A stretch of 64,000 bases of DNA, from contig QHYU01000152.1 in assembly GCA_003224235.1 (NCBI GenBank), forward strand, positions 1 through 64,000, given 5' to 3'. The position numbers were made by a program, and so were the translations under genes. Positions 9,030 through 18,608 of the stretch are shown in pieces. Every line of letters starts with the position of its first letter. Position 1 is the first letter of the stretch. Source of the DNA: Acidobacteriota bacterium (GTDB lineage: Bacteria > Acidobacteriota > Terriglobia > Acidiferrales > UBA7541). The notes under the pieces were generated by a model that saw only the letters and a list, made by a program, of their open reading frames with translations, was not told the DNA's origin and did no database searches.

Positions 9030-10037
9030 TCAAGAAGAGGCGTGAAGAGCGCGAAGCCGGTCCACTGCAACAGCTAAGACAATGATCCCGCCAATGATGA
9101 TTTCCTGAATGTAGTTGGGCCATCCGATCTGCTGGCATCCGTTCCGCAGGAAGGCCATGATCAGCGCTCCGACCATCGATCCTAAGATGCTGCCTTCCCC
9201 TCCGGTCAGGCTTCCTCCGCCGATCACAACTGCGGCAATTACGTCGAGCTCCACGCCTACAGCTACCGTCGGATCACCTTGTCGCAATCGCGACAGTTGC
9301 ATCACTCCGGCCAAGCCAAAGAAAAGGCCGGCAAGGCTGTAGATCCACAGCTTCAGCCGAGCAGTGTAGATGCCACACGCGCGCGCCGCGGCTTCATTCG
9401 AGCCCAGCGCGAACACATGCCGGCCAAAGATAGTGTTCTGCAAGAGCACGGCCACGAAAATGGCAAGCAAGAGAGCGATCCACACGCCGGGAGCGACAAT
9501 GAGCCAACGCTGCTTAGGGAACGTAACGGCAAGCTCGTTGACCCAAGTGGGAGGCACATTCACCGTCTGTTCCCCTGCCGCCCACTTGGCCGCTCCCCGC
9601 GCAATCCCGAGCATCCCCAGAGTGGCGATGAAAGGAACCACTCGAAGCGAAGTGATCGCCAGCCCGTTGACCAAGCCCACCAGGCCGCCGACGATAATTC
9701 CACCCAGCAGCGCTACGCTTGGCGGCCAGGAGTGCCTAAGCGCCAGAGCTGTCACCACGCTGGTCAAAGCGATGTTCGATCCAACGGAAAGATCAATCCC
9801 TCCGCTGATGATGATCAGAGTCATGCCGATCGCGCCGAGCGCCACGATCATGGTTTGCGAAAGCACGATGCGGAGGTTCGAGATGGAGAGGTATTTTCCC
9901 GGGGATCCGGTCAACAGCGCGAAAATAAGAACCACCAGCCCCAGTCCTGCGAAGGGTCCCAAAGTCCGCAGCCACATGAAAATCCGAGGGCTTATTCGAG
10001 GAGCAGCCCTTGCCTGAAGGACCGAGGATGATTTCAT
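9030..10037 (-). CDS. Ribose-type sugar ABC transporter permease (RbsC-like), 335 aa
   Basis: This is a BPD_transp_2 family inner-membrane permease, the channel subunit of a CUT2/ribose-type sugar importer. About eight to ten hydrophobic segments and family motifs are visible (GMTLIIISGGIDLSVGSNIAL, the DLSVG signature; GLAITSLRVVPFIATLG; GGSLTGGEGSILGSMVGA). A longer frame from TTG 10103 would begin with an Arg-Glu run encoded by a hexanucleotide repeat. ATG 10037, which lies 34 bases after the ATPase stop, gives MKSSSVLQARAA and is preferred. It is the last gene of a four-gene leftward operon. Confidence 0.9.
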   Translation of the reverse strand: MKSSSVLQARAAPRISPRIFMWLRTLGPFAGLGLVVLIFALLTGSPGKYLSISNLRIVLSQTMIVALGAIGMTLIIISGGIDLSVGSNIALTSVVTALALRHSWPPSVALLGGIIVGGLVGLVNGLAITSLRVVPFIATLGMLGIARGAAKWAAGEQTVNVPPTWVNELAVTFPKQRWLIVAPGVWIALLLAIFVAVLLQNTIFGRHVFALGSNEAAARACGIYTARLKLWIYSLAGLFFGLAGVMQLSRLRQGDPTVAVGVELDVIAAVVIGGGSLTGGEGSILGSMVGALIMAFLRNGCQQIGWPNYIQEIIIGGIIVLAVAVDRLRALHASS

Positions 10038-10040
10038 GGC

Positions 10041-10070
10041 CTCTCGCTCTCGCTCTCGCTCTCGCTCTCG
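10041..10070. repeat. Five tandem copies of a hexanucleotide in the ATPase-permease junction
   Basis: CTCTCG is repeated five times perfectly, followed by one degenerate copy. On the coding strand it is a GAGAGC-type purine-rich tract just ahead of the permease ATG (10037), so it also acts as, or abuts, the ribosome-binding region. Its end overlaps the stop region of the ATPase gene. Confidence 0.85.
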
Positions 10071-10071
10071 C

Positions 10072-11577
10072 TCACGTTCGTTCCCTGCGCTGCTCTCCGC
10101 CAATCGCGACTTGCAAAACCGAGTCAGGTGTCCACTGATCGATGGGCAGCGCGGGAGAAAGCGTGCCCCGCGTCATCACTGCCAGCCGGTCACTAATGCC
10201 GAACAGCTCAGGAAGATAAGAGCTAGTCATAAGGATTGCTTTACCGCCAGCAGCCAGTTGGTTGATCTGTTCGTAGATCTCCTTCTTGCTGCTGATGTCA
10301 ACTCCGCGAGTAGGCTCGTCGAGCAACAGGACGTCGGGGTCCTGGTGCAGGAGGCGCGCCAGCAAAACTTTCTGCTGGTTGCCTCCTGACAGGCCCCGCA
10401 CCGGACTGGCTGAATCGTGAGCTTTGATCTTCAGCCTCAACATCCAGTCCGCCGCCTGCTTTGCCTCGACACGGCTACGGATCCAACCCCAGCTGGAGGA
10501 AATCCGGGTGAGGGTGAGGTTGTCTTTGATGGACAGGTGGCTCAGAAGGCCTTCGCCGTTTCGGTCCTCGCTTAGATATCCCATTCCGTGCTGGATGTTC
10601 CGAGATGGACTACGCGCTGGGGCGGCCACTGGCTGCCGCCGTATTTTCACCTCGCCAGCAGCGGCAGACTCCAGCCCAAACAAAGTGCGAATCAGTTCCG
10701 TGCGGCCCGAACCAACCAAACCGGCAATGCCTAGGACCTCTCCGCGATGCAGCTCGAAGCTGACGTTCTTAACCGCAGGCAGCGCTTGCAGTCCGTTCAC
10801 CTCGAGAATGACTTCACCAGGCAGTTGTGACCTTCTGCGCGCAAACAAGGACTGCACTGGACGCCCGACCATGTGCGCGATCAATTCGCCGTCCGCCGTA
10901 GCGCTCAACTGCCCGGTGCAAACGGTTCTGCCATCGCGCAACACGGTAAAGCGGTCGGTAATCTCGCGCACTTCTTCGAGGAAATGACTGATGTAAATGA
11001 CTGCTATTCCTTTCGCGCACAGGCCGCGGATCGTGGCGAACAAACGTTCCACATCGGTTCTTTGCAAGCTGCTGGTGGGCTCATCCATTAGGATGATCCT
11101 GGCATCCCAGGCTAGCGCCCGGCAGATCTCAACGATCTGTCGAGTGGACGGCGGCAGGTCTGCGACGCGGGTGTCAGCTCTAACCTCAGTATGGCCAAAG
11201 TTTGCAAGTAGCTCGTCGGTCCGGCGCAGAAGCGCACCGCCTTGCAACCAGCCAAACTGCCCCGGCTCGACACCGAGCAGGATGTTTTCGGCGACCGACA
11301 GGTGAGGACACAACGAGAGCTCCTGATGTATGTGGGCAATCCCTTGCCGTTTCGCGTGCAGTGGGTTCGCAGGCGCATATTCGCGGCCACCAACTTCCAT
11401 TCTGCCCGTATCCGGACGATAAGCGCCCGCAAGGATATTCATCAAAGTGCTCTTGCCGGCTCCGTTTTCCCCGATGAGGGCAAGAACCTCACCCCGGCGC
11501 AAATCCAGATCCGCTCCGTCCAGTGCCACCGTTGCGCCGAAGCTCTTGTGAATGCCGCTCAACTTCAGAAGCGCCAT
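10072..11577 (-). CDS. Ribose-type sugar ABC transporter ATP-binding protein (RbsA-like), 501 aa
   Basis: This is a fused double ATPase of the carbohydrate uptake transporter-2 class. The first domain has an intact Walker A (GENGAGKSTLMNIL, about residue 36) and Walker B (RIILMDEPTSSL). The second has the typical degenerate Walker A (GLVGSGRTELIRTL) but a good signature (LSGGNQQKVLLARLL) and Walker B (VLLLDEPTRGVD). Length fits the family. It lies between the binding protein (49-base gap) and the permease (34-base gap) on the same strand, so the three form one importer. The sugar is not deducible from this subunit. Confidence 0.93.
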   Translation of the reverse strand: MALLKLSGIHKSFGATVALDGADLDLRRGEVLALIGENGAGKSTLMNILAGAYRPDTGRMEVGGREYAPANPLHAKRQGIAHIHQELSLCPHLSVAENILLGVEPGQFGWLQGGALLRRTDELLANFGHTEVRADTRVADLPPSTRQIVEICRALAWDARIILMDEPTSSLQRTDVERLFATIRGLCAKGIAVIYISHFLEEVREITDRFTVLRDGRTVCTGQLSATADGELIAHMVGRPVQSLFARRRSQLPGEVILEVNGLQALPAVKNVSFELHRGEVLGIAGLVGSGRTELIRTLFGLESAAAGEVKIRRQPVAAPARSPSRNIQHGMGYLSEDRNGEGLLSHLSIKDNLTLTRISSSWGWIRSRVEAKQAADWMLRLKIKAHDSASPVRGLSGGNQQKVLLARLLHQDPDVLLLDEPTRGVDISSKKEIYEQINQLAAGGKAILMTSSYLPELFGISDRLAVMTRGTLSPALPIDQWTPDSVLQVAIGGEQRRERT

Positions 11578-11626
11578 GAATGTGGTTCCCGTCGGGATTG
11601 CGCAATCTCAGAGACGCCGAAGGCGA

Positions 11627-12634
11627 TCATTTCAGGTATTGATCCAGTGGGGGATGTAGTAGCTGCCGCGACTCGGGGCTGTCCAAGTTCTCGGGAGTAA
11701 TGAGTTGAACTCCCGTGTCAATCTTCTTTGGTACGGGGCGGCCGAGCAGATGATCCACCATGGTCTTTACGCCCCATTCGCCCATGCGGAACGGGTTCTG
11801 GACAACGATACCTTGGAGCTTCCCTTCGCGCATGGCCTTCAGGAATGGCTCGCTGGAATCGAAACCTAGGAACACGATCTTGCCCGCTTTATTGATGTCC
11901 TCCAACGCCAGCAACGTACCAGCCGTTGAAGATTCGTTGGGTGTGAACATCCCCTGGATCTGGTCGCCATATCGGTTCAACAGGTTCTCGGCGGCTCTCT
12001 TAGCGGTGTCCCGGGTAGCGCCGGCATACTGGTTGGAAGAGAGCAATGCAATGTTTGGGTAGCTGGACTTCATCTTTTCCAGAAAACCTTGTTCCCGGGC
12101 TTCGGTGCTGGCAGAGCCTTCCTGATATCGGAGCATCAGGACTTTACCTTTTCCCGCCAGCAGTTTGCCCATCAGGTCTGCGGCAAGTTCGCCGCCATGG
12201 TAGTTATCGCTGGCCAAGAAACTGACCACGTCATCTGAATCCAACGCCGAATCAATCACAATAGTGGGAATACCGGCGCGCTTGGCTTCCTCCACAGGCC
12301 GGACCAGCGCACGACGATCGAACGGAGCTAGTACAATCCCATTTATGCCCTGGCTCAGGAAGCCCTCCACCACTTGCACCTGCTGCTCGCGGTCATCTTC
12401 ACGCAGAGGTCCTTTCCACAACACAGAGACTTCGAGTCCAAGGCCTGCGAGATCGCGCGACGCCTTATTGGCACCTGCATGGATGCTTTTCCAGAATTCG
12501 TGAGTGGATCCCTGAGGAACGACCGCGATCGTGAAATGTTTGGACGATCCTTTATCGCTCTTGCAGGCCGCGAACAGAGACATCGCCGCCAGCGACACCA
12601 CTAGGATGAACCGGTTGCACTTGACGATGCTCAT
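11627..12634 (-). CDS. Sugar ABC transporter substrate-binding lipoprotein (RbsB-like), 335 aa
   Basis: This is a periplasmic-binding-protein family-4 domain. The frame is open further upstream, but ATG 12634 has an AGGA site and begins a lipoprotein signal peptide (MSIVKCNRFILVV, with the lipobox cysteine at about residue 24 in LFAACKSDKG). Typical motifs follow: PQGSTHEFWKSIHAGANKA, GINGIVLAPFDRRALVRPV, IPTIVIDSALDSDDVVSFLASDN and NESSTAGTLLALED. It binds an unknown sugar outside the membrane and delivers it to the permease and ATPase encoded downstream. A Gfo/Idh/MocA gene lies upstream in the same operon. Confidence 0.93.
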   Translation of the reverse strand: MSIVKCNRFILVVSLAAMSLFAACKSDKGSSKHFTIAVVPQGSTHEFWKSIHAGANKASRDLAGLGLEVSVLWKGPLREDDREQQVQVVEGFLSQGINGIVLAPFDRRALVRPVEEAKRAGIPTIVIDSALDSDDVVSFLASDNYHGGELAADLMGKLLAGKGKVLMLRYQEGSASTEAREQGFLEKMKSSYPNIALLSSNQYAGATRDTAKRAAENLLNRYGDQIQGMFTPNESSTAGTLLALEDINKAGKIVFLGFDSSEPFLKAMREGKLQGIVVQNPFRMGEWGVKTMVDHLLGRPVPKKIDTGVQLITPENLDSPESRQLLHPPLDQYLK

Positions 12635-12800
12635 TCTCTTTTTCCTGGGTTTTCGGGCATGGGCCAGGTTCCTCGCTGCCACCGGCGTCGCCTGCGAGCG
12701 GTCGGAGAACACTTTCACGCTTTTGATCTCGTACAGCCGAGTGTGTACGGTGCCATCCAGCACCTCCGCGTGTAAACCGGGCTCGGGAGAGCACGTCCTC

Positions 12801-14048
12801 TTATCCGTGCGCTGCGGCCGCCTTGACCATCTCCTGCGTGGCACGCTGTTTCTGCCGATAGGCCATGTTGGCCAGGTGCGCTGCGATCGCGGAGCGGTAA
12901 CCGATCTCCACCGGCGCGTTGGGCTGCTTGCGGGTGCGCACGCAGTCGATGAAATTGGCCATGTGATTCCGATCCGGAGTCTCGCCCTTAAGCATCGCGC
13001 CGTCCGGGCGATTGACCTGTTCCGGATAGTAATAAATCCCTGACTCGGCTTTGCCCGTGACCATGTCCGTGGTGCCCATCAGATGCTCGATGGTCCCATC
13101 GCTTCCCAGCAGCCGCTCCCCGATCCCGTAATGTTTGTTGCTGAAGGTGGAGTGCCAGGTGACGACGAGGTCATTGGGGAAGTCGAAGGTGACGGCAATC
13201 GTGTCTGGCACTTCCCGGCCGTCCTTTTCCGAGAAGACGCCACCCGACATATAGGCAGCGGTGGGAAGCGGCAAGTCGAGAGCGCGCATAATCCAGGCGA
13301 TCTGATGCACCATATTCTCCGTCACGTTTCCGCCCGAGAACTCCCAGAACAGGCGCCAATTGATAAACGCGTAGGGATCGAACGGCCGCGCGCTTCGGCC
13401 ATTGAGGAACAGGTCCCAGCTCACGTTGGCGGCTGTGCAGTCCGGCGGCACGGAGCGCACCCACTGGCCTTGTCCGTGCGGGGTGTTACGGCTCATCCAA
13501 GCTTCGACCTGGGTCACTTTGCCTATGGTGCCGTCCTTGATCCACTGTTTCGCATCGGCCAGGGCGCCGGAGCTCTGGTGTTGCAGCCCGATGGTCACGA
13601 TTTGACTAGAGCGCTTGGCCGCCGCGAGACACTCCTCCGCCTCCGCGATCGACCAGGTCATGGTCTTCTCGCAGTAGAGGTCCTTGCCCGCGGCAAGCGT
13701 GTCGAGAAAGTGCCGCGCGTGGATGTGGAGCGGGCTCGCCACAAGCACAGCATCGATGTCTTTCCGATCGAGCAGCCGCCGGTGATCCCTTACCGCGCTG
13801 ACGCCCGGCACGATCTGGCGGGCTTCATCGTCGCGGCGCGTGTAGACATCGGCGACGGCCACGCATTCGACCTTGGGAAGCGCGACTACCTGCTTGAGCA
13901 ACTCCTGCCCGCGTGCGCCCGCGCCGATCAGGCCAATGCGGACGCGATCATTGGCTCCGAGCACCCGAGCAGGCGGGTAGGCCAGCCACGCGGCGCTGCT
14001 GGCAGCGAGTCCTAGAAACTTGCGGCGATCCATGGCGCTATCTGCCAT
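12801..14048 (-). CDS. Tat-exported Gfo/Idh/MocA-family oxidoreductase, 415 aa
   Basis: It begins with a twin-arginine signal (MDRRKFLGLAASSAAW), so it is probably exported folded with its cofactor. A Rossmann NAD(P) motif follows (RIGLIGAGARGQELL). The family EKP motif appears as CEKTMTW, and the GFO_IDH_MocA C-terminal domain fills the rest. Such proteins interconvert sugar hydroxyl and keto groups, and some do so in the periplasm with a tightly held NAD(H). It is the first gene of the leftward sugar-ABC operon and is divergent from the TonB receptor. A second, cytoplasmic relative is encoded at 24780-25838. Confidence 0.88.
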   Translation of the reverse strand: MADSAMDRRKFLGLAASSAAWLAYPPARVLGANDRVRIGLIGAGARGQELLKQVVALPKVECVAVADVYTRRDDEARQIVPGVSAVRDHRRLLDRKDIDAVLVASPLHIHARHFLDTLAAGKDLYCEKTMTWSIAEAEECLAAAKRSSQIVTIGLQHQSSGALADAKQWIKDGTIGKVTQVEAWMSRNTPHGQGQWVRSVPPDCTAANVSWDLFLNGRSARPFDPYAFINWRLFWEFSGGNVTENMVHQIAWIMRALDLPLPTAAYMSGGVFSEKDGREVPDTIAVTFDFPNDLVVTWHSTFSNKHYGIGERLLGSDGTIEHLMGTTDMVTGKAESGIYYYPEQVNRPDGAMLKGETPDRNHMANFIDCVRTRKQPNAPVEIGYRSAIAAHLANMAYRQKQRATQEMVKAAAAHG

Positions 14049-14269
14049 TTCCGTACTCCTTTGTTGTCTTGCGTGTGTGTCTTATCCCGGCCAGCGTGGT
14101 CGGCATGGGTAGGTCGCATGATAAGCTTGCGCTACCCCACTGCCAAGGCCAGATGGCCCGCGGGCATGCCCCGCAGCCTTCTCACCCCAGCCTTGACAGA
14201 GAAAGCGAATCATGCCAGCCTTCCGTCACTAAATGCAACCCTATTTCAATAGGCGAAACGGAGGTTGCC
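14049..14269. promoter_or_regulatory. Divergent promoter region of the sugar locus
   Basis: About 220 bases separate the start of the leftward oxidoreductase/ABC operon from the rightward TonB receptor. Both transcripts must start in or near it. No confident -35/-10 pair or obvious IclR-type palindrome can be picked by eye; the ACGGAGG ribosome site of the receptor is at 14258-14264. Confidence 0.5.
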
Positions 14270-17200
14270 ATGAGATCAACGTGGTGGGGTGTAGCGATCC
14301 TTTTAGTAACCGGGCTGCTGCTGGTGTTCGCTAGCAGCCGGCTGCAAGGGCAGGCGGTCAATGCAACGCTGCTCGGAACTGTCACTGATGTCTCTGGTGC
14401 GGTGGTGCCCGGGACTAAAGTCGAGATCCGGGAAGTGAACACGGGGAGCACGCGTAGCATTGTAACGAACGAAAGCGGAAATTACGTGTTCGCGGAACTG
14501 CCGCCGGGGCAGTACCAAGTGTCGGTCGAGAAGCAAGGCTTTAAGAAGGAGGTCCACGCTGCAGTGGACGTGCTGGTGAACAGCACGGTTCGCGTGGACC
14601 TGAAGCTGCAGCCCGGGGCTCTCAGCGAGACGGTCGAGGTAACTGCCGAAGTCCCGAATCTGCAAACCGATCGCGCAGACACCGGACGGAAAATCGAAAC
14701 GCGGCAGGTGGAAGACCTTCCCCTGACAATGAACCGGAACTTCCAGGGCTTGCTCAATCTGGTGCCTGGGACGACTCGCGCCCACCGGGAGCACTCCGCA
14801 TTCTTTAACGCCCAGGACAGCCTCAGGACCGAGGTGAATGGGCAATCTGGGCTGGCCAACAACCTGCAGTTCGAAGGAGTAGACGACAACGAGCGTACGG
14901 GGCTCTTGCAGGTCTACATCCCCCCTATCGAAGCCATTCAGACCGTGGACGTTACAACCAGCAGTTACGACGCAGAATTGGGGCGAGCCGGTGGGGCAGT
15001 GACGAACGTTATCCTCAAGTCAGGCACAAATGAGTTTCACGGTGCCGCGTACGAGTTCAACCGGATCAGCGCCCTAGCGGCGCTACCCTTCTTCCAGAAT
15101 CCCAAGGTCACACCGAAGAAGCCAAGCGTCTACAACTATTACGGGGCCAATACCGGCGGGCCCATTTGGAAGAACAAGACCTTCTTCTTTGGCGATTTCC
15201 AGCGAATCAACGACCACCAGAGCCAGTTCCAACAGGCCACGGTGCCACCCTTGGCCTTTCGCAACGGTGATTTCAGTGGCACGACGACGCAAATCTTTGA
15301 CCCAACTACTGGCGCTCCAGATGGTAGCGGTCGAAGCCAGTTCTCGTTTAACGGCAAGCCAAACGTGATCGATCCGGCTCGAATCAGCCCCATCGCCAAG
15401 GCGATCTTGGCGAAGGTGCCGCTTCCCAATGTACCCGGAGCGGCGCTCACCGCCACCAACAACTTTCAAGGGACGACGAAATTCATCAAAGATACCACCT
15501 CGTTTGATGTGAAGATTGACCACAACGCCAGCCAGAATGACCGTCTCTCCGGGCGATTCAGCTTCTCGAACCAGGACCTTATCCAGACGCCGATCTTCGG
15601 CCTGGCAGGCGGACCCTCCAATGGCGCTTTCTCAGGGACTGGAACGCAGCGTATTTGGGACACGGCAGTCAGTTACAACCACATCTTTTCATCCACCCTG
15701 ATTACAGAGGCCCGCGCCGGCGTTAACCACTATCGGAACGTGGCGAACAATACCGACCGTGGCACAAACGCCTCGAATGACATCGGCATCCCCGGCGCGA
15801 ACCTGGGCGACCCGAATACGAGCGGACTCGTCTGTATTAGCTTTACCAACTACAATAATGGCGATTGCCTGGTTGGCTATTCCGCAAGCCTGCCCTGGGT
15901 TCGCGGCGAAACGAACATCAACTTCGTCAATAACTGGACCAAGACGCGGAGCAACCACACCTTCAAGTGGGGAGTTGATGTGCGCCGAGTCCGCGACGAC
16001 CTGGCACAATGGCAGTCCCAGAATCCGCGCGGCGTCTTCCGCTTCAATAATTCGGTCACGGCGAAGCCCGGCTCCCAGACGAACACTCAGGTCAATACAG
16101 TTGCGGGTTTCTTGGTGGACGGGCCCAATTCCGTGGGCCGAGATGTTCCGATAGCCGCCAAGACTTTTCGAGGAACAGAGCTTTTCACCTACGTACAGGA
16201 TAAATGGCAGGTCACTCAGAAGCTGACGCTGGACGTTGGGCTGCGTTGGGAGTTCTATCCGCCGTTCACGCCGAAGGGCCCGGGGCGGTTCTCGAACTAT
16301 GATCCGACTACCAACAGCCTTGTCATTGCAGGGATTGGCAGCAACCCACTCGACCTGGGGCGGAAAACGCACTACAAGGACTTTGCGCCGCGGTTCGGCA
16401 TTGCCTATCGCCTGACCGAGAAGACTGTCGTGCGTGCGGGGTTCGCCATCAGCTACTCGCCGTACCCGGACAACGACTACGCTTTTGACTTTCCAGTGCT
16501 GCAAAACAACGTATTTTCTGGCCTGAATGACTTTAGTCCAGCGCGGCAGCTTATCTCGGGGCAGCTTGTCTCAATGTCCAGTGGATTCCCCCCGCCCATA
16601 CTAGCGACGATTCCCTCGAACGGGATTATCCCTGTTACAGGCAACCTCTTAAATCAAGCATACACGGTAGTTAATCTGAATTTTCGTGAGCCATACGCCG
16701 AATCCTGGAATTTGGCCTTACAACGTTCGCTGCCCGGAAAGTTGGTACTGGAAATGGCGTACGTGGGCAATCACGGCGTAGCTTTGCCGACGGTCTTTAA
16801 TCTGAACGCGGCTCGGGCTGCGGGAGTGGGACAGCGAGGACGAGCCCTATTCCCGACCACGGGGATCACAGGAGACGTCGCTCTCAAACACGTGGGGACC
16901 AGCTCGAATTACCACGCGCTTCAGATGAAGTTCGATCGGAAGATCTCGGGCGGCTTCCTGATGACCACCGCCTATACCTACAGCAAGGTGCTTGGGTTCA
17001 AGACGGACGGCGGGGGAGTCACAATCAACAGTACAGTCGGTGCACTCGCGTTCTACATCGGCGATTTTCGCAGGAATTATGGCCCGCTGGAGTACGACCG
17101 CAGGCACACGTTCGTACAGAGTTTGATCTACGAGCTACCCTTTGGGAAAGGGAAAACCTTGTTGGCTTCTGGTGTAGGTAGCAAGTTTCTCGGTGGATGG

Positions 17201-17644
17201 CAGGTCAGCACCATTCTCACTTTGATGACAGGTACGCCTTTGATCTTCGACGGTGGGGGAGCTCTAAACGCCCCCGGGAACCGCCAGGTGCCGAACCTCA
17301 ACGGATCCTTCACGATATTCCACGGTATTGGCAAGAACCAGCCATGGTTCGACACGACCGTATTTTCGAAAGGTCCGGATAATGCCTTGGGGACTGCGCC
17401 CCGCTTGGCGTTTAGCGGGCCGGGGTTCGTTAACCTGGACGCTTCGCTATTTCGGCGGTTTTCAATCAAAGAACGCGCCGGCCTTGAGTTTCGTGCCGAA
17501 GCCTTTAGCGTGACGAATACACCTCAATTCAGCAACCCGATCACGAATATTAACTCAAGCAGCTTCGGGTTTGTGACCAGCACACGTGGAGGTGGAGGTG
17601 GAGGCAACCGATCGATCCAATTCGGCGCAAAAATAACCTTCTAA
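14270..17644 (+). CDS. Oar-like TonB-dependent outer-membrane receptor, 1,124 aa
   Basis: The frame is open from 13913, but ATG 14270 has an ACGGAGG site and starts a signal peptide (MRSTWWGVAILLVTGLLLV). Next is a carboxypeptidase-regulatory-like beta-sandwich (about residues 30-110: GTVTDVSGAVVPGTKVEI, ESGNYVFAELPPGQYQV). Then come a TonB plug (GRKIETRQVEDLPLTMNRNF, and DVTTSSYDAELGRAGGAV) and a long barrel ending in a terminal Phe (GAKITF). This architecture is expanded in Acidobacteriota and is usually tied to uptake of plant oligosaccharides or other large solutes. Its position ahead of a KDG pathway and an ExuT-like transporter suggests uronate-containing oligosaccharides as cargo (inference). 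Confidence 0.9.
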   Translation: MRSTWWGVAILLVTGLLLVFASSRLQGQAVNATLLGTVTDVSGAVVPGTKVEIREVNTGSTRSIVTNESGNYVFAELPPGQYQVSVEKQGFKKEVHAAVDVLVNSTVRVDLKLQPGALSETVEVTAEVPNLQTDRADTGRKIETRQVEDLPLTMNRNFQGLLNLVPGTTRAHREHSAFFNAQDSLRTEVNGQSGLANNLQFEGVDDNERTGLLQVYIPPIEAIQTVDVTTSSYDAELGRAGGAVTNVILKSGTNEFHGAAYEFNRISALAALPFFQNPKVTPKKPSVYNYYGANTGGPIWKNKTFFFGDFQRINDHQSQFQQATVPPLAFRNGDFSGTTTQIFDPTTGAPDGSGRSQFSFNGKPNVIDPARISPIAKAILAKVPLPNVPGAALTATNNFQGTTKFIKDTTSFDVKIDHNASQNDRLSGRFSFSNQDLIQTPIFGLAGGPSNGAFSGTGTQRIWDTAVSYNHIFSSTLITEARAGVNHYRNVANNTDRGTNASNDIGIPGANLGDPNTSGLVCISFTNYNNGDCLVGYSASLPWVRGETNINFVNNWTKTRSNHTFKWGVDVRRVRDDLAQWQSQNPRGVFRFNNSVTAKPGSQTNTQVNTVAGFLVDGPNSVGRDVPIAAKTFRGTELFTYVQDKWQVTQKLTLDVGLRWEFYPPFTPKGPGRFSNYDPTTNSLVIAGIGSNPLDLGRKTHYKDFAPRFGIAYRLTEKTVVRAGFAISYSPYPDNDYAFDFPVLQNNVFSGLNDFSPARQLISGQLVSMSSGFPPPILATIPSNGIIPVTGNLLNQAYTVVNLNFREPYAESWNLALQRSLPGKLVLEMAYVGNHGVALPTVFNLNAARAAGVGQRGRALFPTTGITGDVALKHVGTSSNYHALQMKFDRKISGGFLMTTAYTYSKVLGFKTDGGGVTINSTVGALAFYIGDFRRNYGPLEYDRRHTFVQSLIYELPFGKGKTLLASGVGSKFLGGWQVSTILTLMTGTPLIFDGGGALNAPGNRQVPNLNGSFTIFHGIGKNQPWFDTTVFSKGPDNALGTAPRLAFSGPGFVNLDASLFRRFSIKERAGLEFRAEAFSVTNTPQFSNPITNINSSSFGFVTSTRGGGGGGNRSIQFGAKITF

Positions 17645-17745
17645 GACGCGCTCGCGGTGCGCGACGCGTTCGAGCGGCGCCATTTGCGTCTTGATTCGGA
17701 TCGTATTCCGTGCTCGCATGTCGGAATGCGATTCTTGCGCGAAAT

Positions 17746-18585
17746 ATGAAACTACCCAGAACCACGGATCACCAATATGTAGTGGAGGCGGTGGCGAAAG
17801 CTCTTGACCTCTTGGAGGCTTTTCGCGACTCGGAAGAGCTGAGCCTGAACGAAATCAGCCGGCGGGTTGGGCTCAACAAGAGCCGGAGCTTCCGCCTGCT
17901 GCACACGCTCGCCGAGCGCGGGTATGTGGAAAAGATTGCGGATGGCGGGCGATACAGGCTCGGCGTAAAACTCTTCGAGCGCGCGGCCCACATGGGAAGA
18001 GATCTCAGGCGGATTGCGCAACCCTTCATACGCCAGCTTCATGAGCAATTCAATGAGACAGTGAACCTGGGTGTTATCCACGACGCTGAAGTCCTGTATA
18101 TCGACATTTTGGAGAGCTCGCAGGCGTTCCGGATGGCGGCGCGGGCCGGCAGCCGCATGCCTATCTTTTCGACATCGCTCGGGAAAGCCATCGCGGCACA
18201 CTTGCCCGAATCCGAGGTCGCAAACCTGCTCTCCGCTCAACAGATGTCCAAATCTACAAAGCGGACCGCGGCCGAAAACCAAGCGCTGAGGAATGAGCTG
18301 CAGGCGGTGCGCCGACGAGGCTATGCGCTGGACAACGAGGAGAACGAACCTGGCGTGGCCTGCCTCGGTGCGCCTATATTTGACCATACCGGTCGAGTGC
18401 TTGCGGCGATCAGTGTATCCGGCCCGGTGGGGCGCATCTTGGGAACCCAAAACCGGATCGCAGGATCGCTGGTGAGCATTTGCAAGGAGATATCGGGAAA
18501 GCTGGGCTTTTTCGAGAGCCTAGAGGGCGGCTCCAACAACAGTTCGAAGAGGGTACCATTGTCCCGCTCTGGAAAAACCCGCTGA
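17746..18585 (+). CDS. IclR-family transcriptional regulator, 279 aa
   Basis: An N-terminal winged helix-turn-helix (about residues 15-75: LSLNEISRRVGLNKSRSFRL, LLHTLAERGYVEK) precedes an IclR effector-binding domain (ETVNLGVIHDAEVLYIDILE, MPIFSTSLGKAI, GVACLGAPIFDHTG). The start is uncertain: ATG 17746 or GTG 17710, neither with a clear ribosome site. KdgR, the KDG-responsive repressor of pectin/uronate genes, belongs to this family. The next genes encode KduI/IolB, ExuT, KdgK and KDPG aldolase, so a KdgR-like role is likely by context. The effector cannot be read from sequence. Confidence 0.9.
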   Translation: MKLPRTTDHQYVVEAVAKALDLLEAFRDSEELSLNEISRRVGLNKSRSFRLLHTLAERGYVEKIADGGRYRLGVKLFERAAHMGRDLRRIAQPFIRQLHEQFNETVNLGVIHDAEVLYIDILESSQAFRMAARAGSRMPIFSTSLGKAIAAHLPESEVANLLSAQQMSKSTKRTAAENQALRNELQAVRRRGYALDNEENEPGVACLGAPIFDHTGRVLAAISVSGPVGRILGTQNRIAGSLVSICKEISGKLGFFESLEGGSNNSSKRVPLSRSGKTR

Positions 18586-18608
18586 TCTGTACGGAAGGCA
18601 GCTTGGTC

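Noticed and set aside
10035-10103. Permease start at TTG 10103 with an Arg-Glu repeat N-terminus
   Set aside because: The run is a translation of the hexanucleotide repeat and overlaps the ATPase gene; ATG 10037 matches the family start.
13083-14015. Long open frame of about 310 codons antisense to the Gfo/Idh/MocA gene
   Set aside because: It mirrors the codon pattern of the GC-rich real gene, has no ribosome site or family motif, and lies wholly inside a well-supported CDS.
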